Positions 1-6,430 of a DNA stretch of 10,349 nt are shown here, one piece after another. The DNA is from an uncultured bacterium. Its GTDB lineage: Bacteria > Bacillota > Clostridia > Christensenellales > Borkfalkiaceae. Where the stretch lies: the NCBI GenBank assembly GCA_934871445.1, contig CAKXBD010000072.1, positions 1-10,349 on the forward strand. The letters run 5' to 3'. The position numbers were made by a program, and so were the translations under genes. The notes beneath the pieces were generated by a model, which saw only the letters and a program-made list of their open reading frames with translations, searched no databases and was not told where the DNA came from. Positions within the stretch are counted from its first letter, which is position 1. Every line of letters begins with the position of its first letter.

Positions 1-2
1 GC

Positions 3-443
3 TCGGCGGGGTGCGGAAAGACAAGTTATGTTTTCCAAAAACACGGCTACGACGACGTGTACCGAACGACGAATTACGAGTTCGGCTGGATAGACGATTA
101 CAACGGCGAAAAGATATTGTTTCTTGACGAGTTCCGCAGTTCTTTCAAAATCTCGGAGATACTGGACTATCTGGACGGGCAGCCGATACGCATACGCGGG
201 CGGCACTATAACCGCGTGGCTTGTTATGATACCGTGTATATCGTTTCTAACCTCTCACTAAAAGAACAATATACGAATATACAACAGTCAGAGCCGAAAA
301 CGTGGGCGGCGTTCTGCCGACGGATAACGGCGGTTTATGACTTTGACAAAAGCAAGGATATTCCCGTAAACAAATTTACGGGAGAATTAAAAAAGCCGCC
401 TACACTCATAGAGATTGCAGACGACGGGGATATGCCTTTTTAA
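3..443 (+). CDS. Replication initiator (Rep), superfamily 3 helicase domain, 5' partial
   Basis: The reading frame is open from the window edge, so this is the C-terminal part of a larger protein; the GTG at 57 lies inside it and is not the real start. The frame opens with a Walker A P-loop (SAGCGKTSYV, nt 3-32). It continues with a Walker B strand (ILFLDEF, nt 114-134) and a sensor-like motif (YIVSNLS, near nt 237-257). This order and the short spacing fit the helicase/ATPase part of rolling-circle Rep proteins of the CRESS/plasmid type found on clostridial plasmids and mobilizable elements. Such proteins nick the element's origin with an N-terminal HUH domain, here outside the window, and unwind it. 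A small gene and an oriT-like region follow. Family assignment rests on the motifs only; a phage or other P-loop ATPase is less likely. Confidence 0.7.
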   Translation, partial: SAGCGKTSYVFQKHGYDDVYRTTNYEFGWIDDYNGEKILFLDEFRSSFKISEILDYLDGQPIRIRGRHYNRVACYDTVYIVSNLSLKEQYTNIQQSEPKTWAAFCRRITAVYDFDKSKDIPVNKFTGELKKPPTLIEIADDGDMPF

Positions 444-499
444 TTCCGTTCGGGTGGGTTTTGGGGTGGGCTATAATCAACTATTAGGGGGAATAAGTT

Positions 500-694
500 T
501 TGAAAAGTGTAAAGGCTTTTCCGCTTGGTGTTAGCGTGATTTACTTCAACGACGAAAGCAAAAACATTTACGCCGATTTGCCGCCGAATAAGGAACAAGC
601 AAAACGGCTGTCAAAGCGGATCTATAAAGACGCAATGACAGCCGTTTGTGCGGAGCAAGCCGACGGCAAGGCATTAGCCCCGGCTTGCGACTAA
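500..694 (+). CDS. Small hypothetical protein of the mobile element
   Basis: A 64-aa protein starting at TTG, chosen because a strong AGGGGG ribosome binding site (486-491) sits 8 nt upstream. It lies 56 nt after the rep stop codon in the same direction, so it probably belongs to the same element and transcript. It has no signal peptide or membrane segment. The first half (VSVIYFNDESKNIYADL) reads like a short beta-rich segment, followed by a basic helical stretch (KEQAKRLSKRIYKDAMTAV) and a low-complexity tail. I do not recognise a domain. Basic charge and position next to rep suggest an accessory replication or mobilization protein, but that is inference. Confidence 0.5.
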   Translation: MKSVKAFPLGVSVIYFNDESKNIYADLPPNKEQAKRLSKRIYKDAMTAVCAEQADGKALAPACD

Positions 695-1045
695 TTGTTT
701 GCCGTATAGCGGATAATCTGATAGCGGCAATTCCACTTGGCAATAGTATTCCGTTCTGTTTATCTGATATAATACGGTGTGCGTTTTTGCGGCTTTCAGT
801 TCCACCACTCCGCCGCATATCTGCGGCGCAATCCTATGTCAAATTTCGCATTGCCTCCGGGCATTTACGGGTAGTAAACTCCCCGTCGGCAAAGCTCGTT
901 TTCCTTGTCTTGTTTGTATCTTTGCGACGGAGGAAAACAGGCGCGTGTTTGGCACGAACAACTCCACCATAACAAGTAAATGCGCACAGGCGGGGTGTAT
1001 TTGATTATGTATGAGTTCGCCGAGCCGTTTGTAAAACAAATTTTC
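695..1045 (+). other. Non-coding mobile-element region, possible oriT
   Basis: No convincing gene lies here; the open frames in this stretch have no ribosome binding site and a composition unlike protein. Several short hairpins are present: CGCCGCA/TGCGGCG with a TATC loop (811-828), ACGGG/CCCGT (867-886) and CGTG/CACG (around 943-956). Just downstream, near 975-992, is AAGTAAATGCGCACAGGC, which resembles the GTAAGTGCGCCCT nick region of RSF1010-like (MOBQ) transfer origins. Its position after rep fits the cis-acting transfer/replication region of a small mobilizable element. No relaxase gene follows, so the element appears truncated or its relaxase lies elsewhere. The oriT reading is inference from motif likeness. 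Confidence 0.35.
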
Positions 1046-1080
1046 AGAAAAGTCTGTTACCCCGTAACGGACTTTTCTTT
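1046..1080 (+). terminator. Rho-independent terminator-like hairpin
   Basis: AGAAAAGTCTGTTAC (1046-1060) pairs with GTAACGGACTTTTCT (1064-1078) over 15 bp with one G-U pair and a CCC loop, followed by only a few T residues. It separates the mobile-element remnant from the signalling operon and should reduce read-through into it. The symmetric A/T-rich outer stem could work in both directions. Confidence 0.65.
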
Positions 1081-1139
1081 ATCGCAAAAAATTTATCCTA
1101 TGACAACTTATTTGAAAGGGATAAGGCGAAATAATTCTC

Positions 1140-1194
1140 TTTAACAAAAGTTTAACAATTTTTTAGCAATAGCAAAACAAAATTGCTGTATAAT
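1140..1194 (+). promoter_or_regulatory. Response-regulator operon promoter with phased TTAACA boxes
   Basis: TTTAACA at 1140-1146, TTTAACA at 1151-1157 and TTTAGCA at 1162-1168 repeat at exact 11-bp steps; a weak fourth copy (CAAAACA, 1173-1179) continues the phase. A perfect -10, TATAAT, lies at 1189-1194, but no good -35 exists at the proper distance (the 1166-1171 hexamer is GCAATA). Direct TTAACA repeats with 5-bp gaps are the known half-site pattern of B. subtilis PhoP, an OmpR-family regulator. The arrangement suggests an activator-dependent promoter, probably autoregulated by the regulator encoded at 1218. Confidence 0.65.
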
Positions 1195-1217
1195 AATAAA
1201 AAACGGACGGGTAAAAA

Positions 1218-1889
1218 ATGGCTAAGATTTTGGTGGTAGAAGACGACGAAAAGATCAATGAGGCGGTATGCAGATGTCTTGTCGAAGCCGGCTACGGAAT
1301 AAAAGGTTGCTTAAACGGAAAGAGCGCTTTGGAGCAAATGGACAGGGATAAATTCGATATGGTCGTCAGCGATATTATGATGCCGGGTATGGACGGATTT
1401 GCTCTTGCTCAGGAAATTCGTACGGTCGATAAGGCTTTGCCGATTTTGTTTATTTCCGCTCGCGACGACATGCCTGCGAAAAAGAAAGGCTTTTCTATCG
1501 GAATAGACGATTATCTCGTCAAGCCCTTTGAACTAGACGAATTGCGACTCCGCGTAGGGGCGCTTCTCAGACGTGCGAAAATTGAGGCAGGAAATAAAAT
1601 CGAGGTGGGAAATCTCGTCATGGATAAAGAGGAACATACCGCCTATGTAGATGGAGAGGAATTGTCTCTTACGGTTAGGGAGTTCGAGTTATTATATAAA
1701 TTGCTTTCCTATCCGAAAAAAACTTTTTCCAGACCGCAGCTCATGGAGGAGTTTTGGGGATTTGATTCCTCTGCCACGTCGAGGACGGTAGATGTATATA
1801 TCGTGAAACTCAGGGAAAAGACGGCGAATTGTACGGGATTTGAAATTGTCACCGTCCATGGTTTGGGATATAAGGCGGTATTGAAATGA
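1218..1889 (+). CDS. OmpR/PhoB family response regulator
   Basis: A 223-aa two-domain transcription factor of usual family length. The receiver domain (about residues 1-115) has the acidic pocket E8/D9/D10, the phosphoacceptor D52 in VVSDIMMPGMDG, the switch Ser80 in LFISAR and the conserved K102 in YLVKPF. The C-terminal part (about 125-222) is a winged helix: the LTVREFELL segment, a FSRPQLMEEFWG helix, the recognition helix with SRTVDVYIVKLREK, and the wing ending in VHGLGYKAV. The start ATG has only a weak GGACGGG upstream. Its stop overlaps the kinase start by 4 nt, so the two are translationally coupled and form a cognate pair. It is the likely binder of the TTAACA repeats upstream of itself and at 4231-4269. 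Which signal it answers cannot be told; its neighbours are not phosphate genes. Confidence 0.93.
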   Translation: MAKILVVEDDEKINEAVCRCLVEAGYGIKGCLNGKSALEQMDRDKFDMVVSDIMMPGMDGFALAQEIRTVDKALPILFISARDDMPAKKKGFSIGIDDYLVKPFELDELRLRVGALLRRAKIEAGNKIEVGNLVMDKEEHTAYVDGEELSLTVREFELLYKLLSYPKKTFSRPQLMEEFWGFDSSATSRTVDVYIVKLREKTANCTGFEIVTVHGLGYKAVLK

Positions 1890-2935
1890 AAAGGAAAACG
1901 CATAAGACGCGCTTTTCTGCATGGGGATATTTTTGGATGTTCATTTCGGTGACGCTCGTCGCTTCGAGTTCTATTCTCCTGTATTCTGCGGTATCCGAAC
2001 GCAGCGGCGGTAATCGCGCTTTGAGCGCGGGGCTGTCGTTACTGAATATTTTTCTTTTGACGACGGTTTATGTCGCCATAGATGCCGTTCGGAGAAAGCT
2101 GACAGTGGAAAGGCCGGTAGAAAAAATTCTCGAAGCGACGGAACGTATTACGAAAGGAGACTTTTCCGTTCGAGTGCAGCCGTCGCACTCTTGGAGTCGA
2201 TACGATGAATATGACATGATTATGGACAATCTCAATCGCATGACGGAGGAGCTGGAAAAAAATGAACTTTTGAAGACGGATTTCATTTCAAATGTGTCTC
2301 ACGAAATAAAAACTCCGCTGTCGGTTATACAAAATTATGCATCCATGCTGAAAGACGAACCTTCGTCCGAGAGAAGAAAAGAATATGCCGATACGCTGTC
2401 TGCGGCCGCAAAGCGGCTGGCGGCACTTACCTCCAATGTTTTGAAGCTCAGTAAATTGGAAAATCAGACCATTACTCCCCAAAAGGCGGAAATACGTTTA
2501 GATGAATCTCTGACAGAATGTATTCTGCAATTTGAAGAAGAAATCGATAAAAAAGGCTTGCAACTCGATTGCGATATTCGAGAAGTTACCGCTGTTTCCG
2601 ACGAAAGCTGTCTCGAATTGGTTTGGAATAATCTGATATCCAATGCGGTAAAATTTACCGATGAGGGCGGAAAAATCGAAATTTCCTTAAAGGAAGAAGG
2701 AGGGGCGGCCGTGTTTGTCATTTCCGATACGGGCTGCGGAATGTCGTCGGAAACGGGCGTGCATATTTTCGACAAATTTTATCAGGGAGATACCTCCCAT
2801 TCCCGAGAAGGCAACGGACTGGGACTTGCATTAGTCAAGAAAGTCATCGATATTTTGGGCGGGGAAATCGGAGTTTCCAGCGAATTTGGGAAAGGCAGCA
2901 CTTTTACCGTCAAATTACGGAAAGACGCGCGATGA
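1886..2935 (+). CDS. Sensor histidine kinase, HAMP type, with very short sensor loop
   Basis: A 349-aa membrane kinase. Two transmembrane helices lie near residues 14-35 and 48-68, with only about 13 residues between them (VSERSGGNRALSA), too short for a periplasmic-type sensor domain. A HAMP linker (about 70-125) leads to the dimerization helix with phospho-acceptor H139 (SNVSHEIKTPLSVI). The ATP-binding domain shows the N box (WNNLISNAVKF, N253), G1 (DTGCGM, 281-286), F box (FDKFYQ) and G2 (GNGLGLAL, 309-316). All catalytic motifs are intact. It overlaps the regulator gene and the next membrane protein gene by 4 nt each (ATGA). The lack of an extracellular domain suggests sensing in or at the membrane, perhaps through the co-encoded membrane proteins; that is inference. 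Confidence 0.93.
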   Translation: MKRKTHKTRFSAWGYFWMFISVTLVASSSILLYSAVSERSGGNRALSAGLSLLNIFLLTTVYVAIDAVRRKLTVERPVEKILEATERITKGDFSVRVQPSHSWSRYDEYDMIMDNLNRMTEELEKNELLKTDFISNVSHEIKTPLSVIQNYASMLKDEPSSERRKEYADTLSAAAKRLAALTSNVLKLSKLENQTITPQKAEIRLDESLTECILQFEEEIDKKGLQLDCDIREVTAVSDESCLELVWNNLISNAVKFTDEGGKIEISLKEEGGAAVFVISDTGCGMSSETGVHIFDKFYQGDTSHSREGNGLGLALVKKVIDILGGEIGVSSEFGKGSTFTVKLRKDAR

Positions 2936-3849
2936 AAAAGAACAGATTTTTTGAATTTCTCAAATCTCCCAACGGAATTTTTTTGATCATCGTCTATCTT
3001 TTGACTCTTGTGACGGTCGCCGTTTCTCTGATATGTGTGGCGACGGATTTTTCAGCTCCCGCCGTGTATGTCGTATATGCGGCCGCCGCAATTACTTTGT
3101 CTTATTCTATCTATACGTTGGTGCGTATGGGAAAAAAGATGAAGAAAAAAATTTCAAACGTCGCGGACAGGTATTCGTTTACAAAAAAATTTGTCCATGA
3201 TTACGGATTTCGTTCCTCCGCTTTTGCATTCGTTTCTTTTGTCGTAAATGCCGCGTATGCCGTATTTGAAGCTATAATGGGGATCGTTTTTCGCTCTGTA
3301 TGGTATGGAGCGCTCTCCGGATATCATTTTGCCTTGGGAGCGCTTCGTTTCGCGATTCTTCGCGGAGCGCGGAAGGCGGACGAAGGCGACGAGGAAAAGA
3401 AAGTTAGAATTTATCGTGCCTGCGGGTTCGCTTTAATCGGATTGTCCGTTGCAATGATCCCCGCCGTCACGCAGATGGTTCTTTCCGAAAAGAATACGGA
3501 GGCTTCTTCGGAAATCATGATTTATGCGACCGCCGCATATACGTTTTATCGAGTGATATTGGCCATAAGCAATATATTTAAGGCAAAACGGTTCAACGAT
3601 CCCGCAGTGCAAGCGCTCAGGAATATCGGTTTTGTAGACGCAATGACTTCCTTGGTTCCGTTGCAAGTCGCTTTGATAGGAACTTTTTCAGAGGGAGAGG
3701 GTATGCCGCTCATGAATGCAGCGACCGGCGGAACAGCTTGTCTCATGACGATAGGGATAGGTATCGGAATGTCGATTGTCGCTAATACAAGACTTCGCCG
3801 CTTAAAAGAGGAAAAACAAAATGCAGGAAGAAAATCGAAACAAATTTAA
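2932..3849 (+). CDS. Polytopic membrane protein of unknown function in a two-component operon
   Basis: A 305-aa protein with about eight hydrophobic segments (roughly residues 15-38, 43-64, 95-118, 122-140, 158-182, 190-212, 235-255, 262-287). A basic cytoplasmic loop (GKKMKKKISN) lies after the second segment, and the tail is very basic. I do not recognise a named family and see no transporter or enzyme motif. The start ATG overlaps the kinase stop by 4 nt and depends on coupled translation. The 3' end overlaps the next small membrane protein gene by 29 nt. Tight linkage suggests it works with the kinase, as a partner, a sensor component or an output of the system, but nothing in the protein proves this. 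Confidence 0.8.
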   Translation: MKKNRFFEFLKSPNGIFLIIVYLLTLVTVAVSLICVATDFSAPAVYVVYAAAAITLSYSIYTLVRMGKKMKKKISNVADRYSFTKKFVHDYGFRSSAFAFVSFVVNAAYAVFEAIMGIVFRSVWYGALSGYHFALGALRFAILRGARKADEGDEEKKVRIYRACGFALIGLSVAMIPAVTQMVLSEKNTEASSEIMIYATAAYTFYRVILAISNIFKAKRFNDPAVQALRNIGFVDAMTSLVPLQVALIGTFSEGEGMPLMNAATGGTACLMTIGIGIGMSIVANTRLRRLKEEKQNAGRKSKQI

Positions 3850-4234
3850 TTATGTTTATTCTGCTCCGACAGAGACCGAACGAAAAGAGATAGAAGAAAT
3901 TCGCAGTCAATATTTGCCCGATGCTAAAAACAACGAAAAAATGGAGCGCTTGAAATCCTTGGATTTCTTCGTCAGGAATACGGCAAAGCTGGTTGCATTC
4001 TCTTTCGGTATTTTCGGAGTACTTGTTTTCGGCTTGGGATTGAGTATGGTGCTCTCTTGGGCTTTAATTGTTTGGGGAAGCGTCGTCTGTGCATTGGGAG
4101 CTTGTTTTGCGGGCGCCGCTTATCCTCTCTATCGCATTATTTTTCGGAGAAATAAGAAAAAGTATGGACCTGAAATTTTACGATTGAGTCGAGAGCTTTT
4201 GAATGAACGGACAGATTCGGAAAGTTCGGATTAA
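3821..4234 (+). CDS. Small two-TM membrane protein, paralogue of the next gene
   Basis: A 137-aa protein with a charged N-terminal stretch (residues 1-50), two transmembrane helices (about 54-77 and 80-105) and a basic/charged C-terminal tail (RRNKKKYGPEILRLSRELLNE). The start ATG has an AGAGG site upstream inside the preceding gene, with which it overlaps by 29 nt. It aligns over most of its length with the protein at 4339: both have a KL/RLxSL segment before TM1, FxFG in TM1, and a KKKYG..I..LS.ELL ending. Homologues in clostridia are, as I recall, sometimes labelled dihydropteridine reductase, but no NAD-binding motif or catalytic residue is visible, so I would not use that name. Its stop codon overlaps the first regulatory box of the next promoter. 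Confidence 0.8.
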   Translation: MQEENRNKFNYVYSAPTETERKEIEEIRSQYLPDAKNNEKMERLKSLDFFVRNTAKLVAFSFGIFGVLVFGLGLSMVLSWALIVWGSVVCALGACFAGAAYPLYRIIFRRNKKKYGPEILRLSRELLNERTDSESSD

Positions 4235-4306
4235 CAAAATATTTACAAGATAAATACTTTTGATTAACAAAATTCAAACGAAAGAAAAACAATTGTCTGC
4301 TATAAT
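4231..4306 (+). promoter_or_regulatory. Second promoter with phased TTAACA boxes
   Basis: TTAACA at 4231-4236, TTTACA at 4242-4247, a degenerate copy at 4253 and TTAACA at 4264-4269 keep an 11-bp phase. The 12-mer GATTAACAAAAT occurs twice, exactly 33 bp apart (4229 and 4262). The -10 TATAAT is at 4301-4306 with no good -35. In both this promoter and the one at 1140-1194 a TTAACA box starts exactly 37 bp before the -10. This points to control by the same response regulator. Confidence 0.6.
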
Positions 4307-4338
4307 AGGACTACAAAATCAATCGAGGAGAAATCATT

Positions 4339-4686
4339 ATGGACAGACAACAAGAAAGAAAATTTGTAAATCGGCTGCGCGACGAGTACACTGAGCATGG
4401 AGAAACAAAATTAGATTCTCTGAAAAAAATGGACAGACGGATAAAACGTCCGGCGGAGATTTTTGCTTATACGTTTGGAACAGCCGGCACGTTGATTCTC
4501 GGAACGGGTATGTGTCTCGCTATGAAGGTCATCGGAAATTTGGCTCCTTTGGGAATCGCTATAGGTTTGGTCGGGATCGCTATGGTCGCTGTCAATTATT
4601 TTATTTATCGGCATATTCTTACATCGAGAAAGAAAAAATACGGAGCGAAAATTATTGCTCTCAGCAATGAATTGCTCGGAGACTGA
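4339..4686 (+). CDS. Small two-TM membrane protein, paralogue of the preceding gene
   Basis: A 115-aa protein with a GAGGAG ribosome binding site (4325-4330) 8 nt before ATG. The N-terminal 30 residues are charged and helical; transmembrane helices lie near 36-58 and 68-94; the tail RKKKYGAKIIALSNELL closely matches that of the protein at 3821. The FAYTFGTAGTLILGTGM stretch is glycine-rich like a packed helix pair. It has its own promoter, which carries the same repeats as the regulator's promoter, so it is probably expressed as a target of the two-component system. A strong terminator follows 10 nt after the stop. The biochemical role is unknown. Confidence 0.85.
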   Translation: MDRQQERKFVNRLRDEYTEHGETKLDSLKKMDRRIKRPAEIFAYTFGTAGTLILGTGMCLAMKVIGNLAPLGIAIGLVGIAMVAVNYFIYRHILTSRKKKYGAKIIALSNELLGD

Positions 4687-4696
4687 ATAAAAGGAG

Positions 4697-4742
4697 CGCT
4701 TCCCGCCCGTCGGATTTTCCGACGGGCGGGAAGCGTTTTTTC
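4697..4742 (+). terminator. Strong rho-independent terminator
   Basis: A perfect 18-bp GC-rich stem (4697-4714 with 4718-4735) and TTT loop is followed by a run of six T (4736-4741). It ends the signalling operon. The convergent minus-strand gene stops at 4760, and on that strand the hairpin is followed by TCCTTTTATT, so it may serve both directions. Confidence 0.92.
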
Positions 4743-4759
4743 AAAATTATTTTCAATGC

Positions 4760-6163
4760 TTACTTTTTACCGTTCCAGCAATACGTGCAGAATTTACAGG
4801 AAGGGAGTCCCGTGGATTCGAGCATATCGTCGAGGCGATGGTATTTAAGCGTCGTAAATTTAAGCTCTTTTCGTATCGCTTCGACCATGGCCGCATATTG
4901 ATCGGAATCGGGGTCAAGGTAGGGCGCGAGCTTCTCTTCCGAATCACTGCCTTCTATCTCTGCAATTTTGCGTCGTGCGATCAGCTCCATGGAAGAATTG
5001 GAGCGGGAAAAATTCAGATAAGGACAGCCGTAAAGAATCGGGGGACACGCGAGACGAATATGCAGCTCTTTCGCTCCGTTCCGATAAAGAAAATCCGTAG
5101 TTCCGTGCATTTGCGTCCCCCTGACGAGAGAATCGTCTATCAAAACTAATTTTTTACCACGGATCATGGAATCGATGGGAATCAGCTTCATGTGGGCGAT
5201 CAAATCTCTCCGTTTTTGGCTCTGCGGCATGAACGAACGCGGCCAAGTGGGGGTATATTTTACGAAGGGACGGGAAAGGGGAATTTTGGAACGATTCGCG
5301 TATCCTACTGCGTGAGCGGTTCCCGAATCGGGAAGCCCCGCTACGCTGTCGGCGGAAACGTCGTCCCTTCTGGCGAGCATATCGCCGCAGTTATAGCGCA
5401 TTTTTTCAACATTCAGCCCCTCATAAGAGGAGGCGGGATAACCGTAATAGACCCAAAGGAAAGAACATATTTTTGTCGTATCCAAGGGCGGAAGAATGAC
5501 CTCCGCTCCCTCCGCCGTGATAAAATCAATTTCTCCCGGTCCGAGTTCTTTATAATCCTCATAGCCGAGATTGAGGTAGGAAAACGATTCAAAGGCGATG
5601 CAATAGGCGTCTTTTTTTCTTCCGAGTACGACGGGGGTACGCCCCATGCTGTCGCGGGCGGCGTAAATTCCGTTTTGCGTGAGAATGAGGATAGACATGG
5701 AACCGTCTATCACACTCTGCGCATACCGAATTCCTTCGGGAATGGTATTGCCGCGATTGATGAGTGCCGCCGTGAGTTCCGTAGCATTGATACTGCCGCC
5801 GCTCATTTCAAGAAAATGGGAGGTTCCCGCCGCGAAAGCCGCTTTGACGAGCTCGTCGGTATTATTGATTCTTCCTATTGTAGCAATGGCAAAATTGCCG
5901 AAGTGGGAACGGACTAACAGTGGCTGCGGTTCGCTGTCCGAAATACAGCCGATTCCGATATTCCCTTTCATTTCTTCAAAATCGCGTTCAAATTTTGTGC
6001 GGAAAGGGGAATTTTCGATATTATGAATTGCACGGTTAAAGCCGCTTTCTCCGTAAACGGCCATGCCGCCCCGTCTCGTGCCGAGATGAGAATGATAGTC
6101 TGTGCCGAAAAATAAATCGAAAACACAGTCTTTCTTTGAAGCTACTCCGAAAAATCCGCTCAA
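4760..6163 (-). CDS. PurF-like amidophosphoribosyltransferase paralogue with Ser in place of catalytic Cys
   Basis: A 467-aa protein of PurF length. I chose the TTG at 6163 because GGAGGT (6176-6171) sits 7 nt before it; the ATG at 6208 has no ribosome binding site and lies in a leader hairpin. The N-terminal Ntn-type glutaminase domain (about 1-225) begins M-SGFFGVAS, where PurF enzymes expose Cys (CGIFG). The phosphoribosyltransferase domain has GLPDSGTAHAVGYA (276-289), the FMPQSQ segment and the PRPP loop VLIDDSLVRGTQ (340-351). Cysteines near 233 (KICSF), 380 (YGCPY) and 456-462 (SCKFCTYC) match the 4Fe-4S ligands of B. subtilis PurF. PurF makes phosphoribosylamine from PRPP and glutamine, the first step of purine synthesis. 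No other purine genes are nearby. The missing nucleophile suggests a glutaminase-inactive or divergent enzyme, so it may not be the cell's main PurF. Confidence 0.85.
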   Translation of the reverse strand: MSGFFGVASKKDCVFDLFFGTDYHSHLGTRRGGMAVYGESGFNRAIHNIENSPFRTKFERDFEEMKGNIGIGCISDSEPQPLLVRSHFGNFAIATIGRINNTDELVKAAFAAGTSHFLEMSGGSINATELTAALINRGNTIPEGIRYAQSVIDGSMSILILTQNGIYAARDSMGRTPVVLGRKKDAYCIAFESFSYLNLGYEDYKELGPGEIDFITAEGAEVILPPLDTTKICSFLWVYYGYPASSYEGLNVEKMRYNCGDMLARRDDVSADSVAGLPDSGTAHAVGYANRSKIPLSRPFVKYTPTWPRSFMPQSQKRRDLIAHMKLIPIDSMIRGKKLVLIDDSLVRGTQMHGTTDFLYRNGAKELHIRLACPPILYGCPYLNFSRSNSSMELIARRKIAEIEGSDSEEKLAPYLDPDSDQYAAMVEAIRKELKFTTLKYHRLDDMLESTGLPSCKFCTYCWNGKK

Positions 6164-6192
6164 TATTTTTACCTCCGTAATTCCGATGTCAA

Positions 6193-6224
6193 CGAGGCGA
6201 TTCCTCATGAGAGGAAGCGTCTCG
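6193..6224 (-). promoter_or_regulatory. Leader hairpin of the PurF-like gene
   Basis: On the minus strand CGAG-ACGC-TTCCTC, loop TCAT, GAGGAA-TCGC-CTCG can fold into a stem of 12 pairs with two mismatches, within the roughly 75-nt untranslated leader. It ends 17 nt before the ribosome binding site. Read on the plus strand the same hairpin is followed by TTTTTCCTTTTT and would look like a terminator, though no plus-strand gene precedes it. A role in mRNA stability or attenuation is possible but not shown. Confidence 0.4.
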
Positions 6225-6244
6225 TTTTTCCTTTTTACTGAAAT

Positions 6245-6273
6245 AGTATATCATAAAAGCAAAAGAAAGTCAG
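6245..6273 (-). promoter_or_regulatory. Promoter of the PurF-like gene
   Basis: On the minus strand a -35 CTGACT (6273-6268) and a -10 TATACT (6250-6245) are separated by 17 bp, a good SigA-type match. It is about 80 nt upstream of the TTG start. No PurR box (the CCGAA-type repeat of B. subtilis) was recognised by eye. Confidence 0.65.
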
Positions 6274-6354
6274 CCGTTCAAAGGGGGATTACGGAAAAAT
6301 TTTTATGAAAGAAAATAAATTTTATCCTCGGTAATAAAAGCGAGTATCAAAAAG

Positions 6355-6388
6355 TTGACAGGTTATGGATAATTTTTTTTGCTATAAT
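6355..6388 (+). promoter_or_regulatory. Promoter of the biosynthetic cluster, atypical spacing
   Basis: A perfect TATAAT (6383-6388) lies 42 nt upstream of the first cluster gene, and a perfect TTGACA lies at 6355-6360. They are 22 bp apart, too far for normal SigA spacing, and no good -35 is found at 16-18 bp. A run of eight T (6373-6380) sits within the spacer. Either the promoter needs an activator that bends or remodels the spacer, or only the -10 is used. Confidence 0.5.
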
Positions 6389-6430
6389 AGAGTCACTGAG
6401 AAAAATCCGATGAGATGAAAAGGAGAAAAT

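Noticed and set aside
768..773. TATAAT in the mobile-element region as a promoter
   Set aside because: No -35 at a usable distance (nearest TTGGCA is 25 bp upstream) and no gene downstream that it would serve before the terminator at 1046.
646..1004. Overlapping plus-strand frames after the 64-aa gene
   Set aside because: No ribosome binding site, arginine- and serine-rich random-looking composition, and several hairpins; better seen as a non-coding cis region of the mobile element.
5192..5917. Long plus-strand open frame of 241 codons
   Set aside because: It lies entirely opposite the PurF-like gene, has no ribosome binding site, and its protein has no recognisable pattern; the minus-strand frame has clear family motifs.
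4760..6208. ATG at 6208 as start of the PurF-like gene, giving a 16-residue propeptide
   Set aside because: It has no ribosome binding site and lies in a leader hairpin, while the TTG at 6163 has a perfect GGAGGT at 7 nt.
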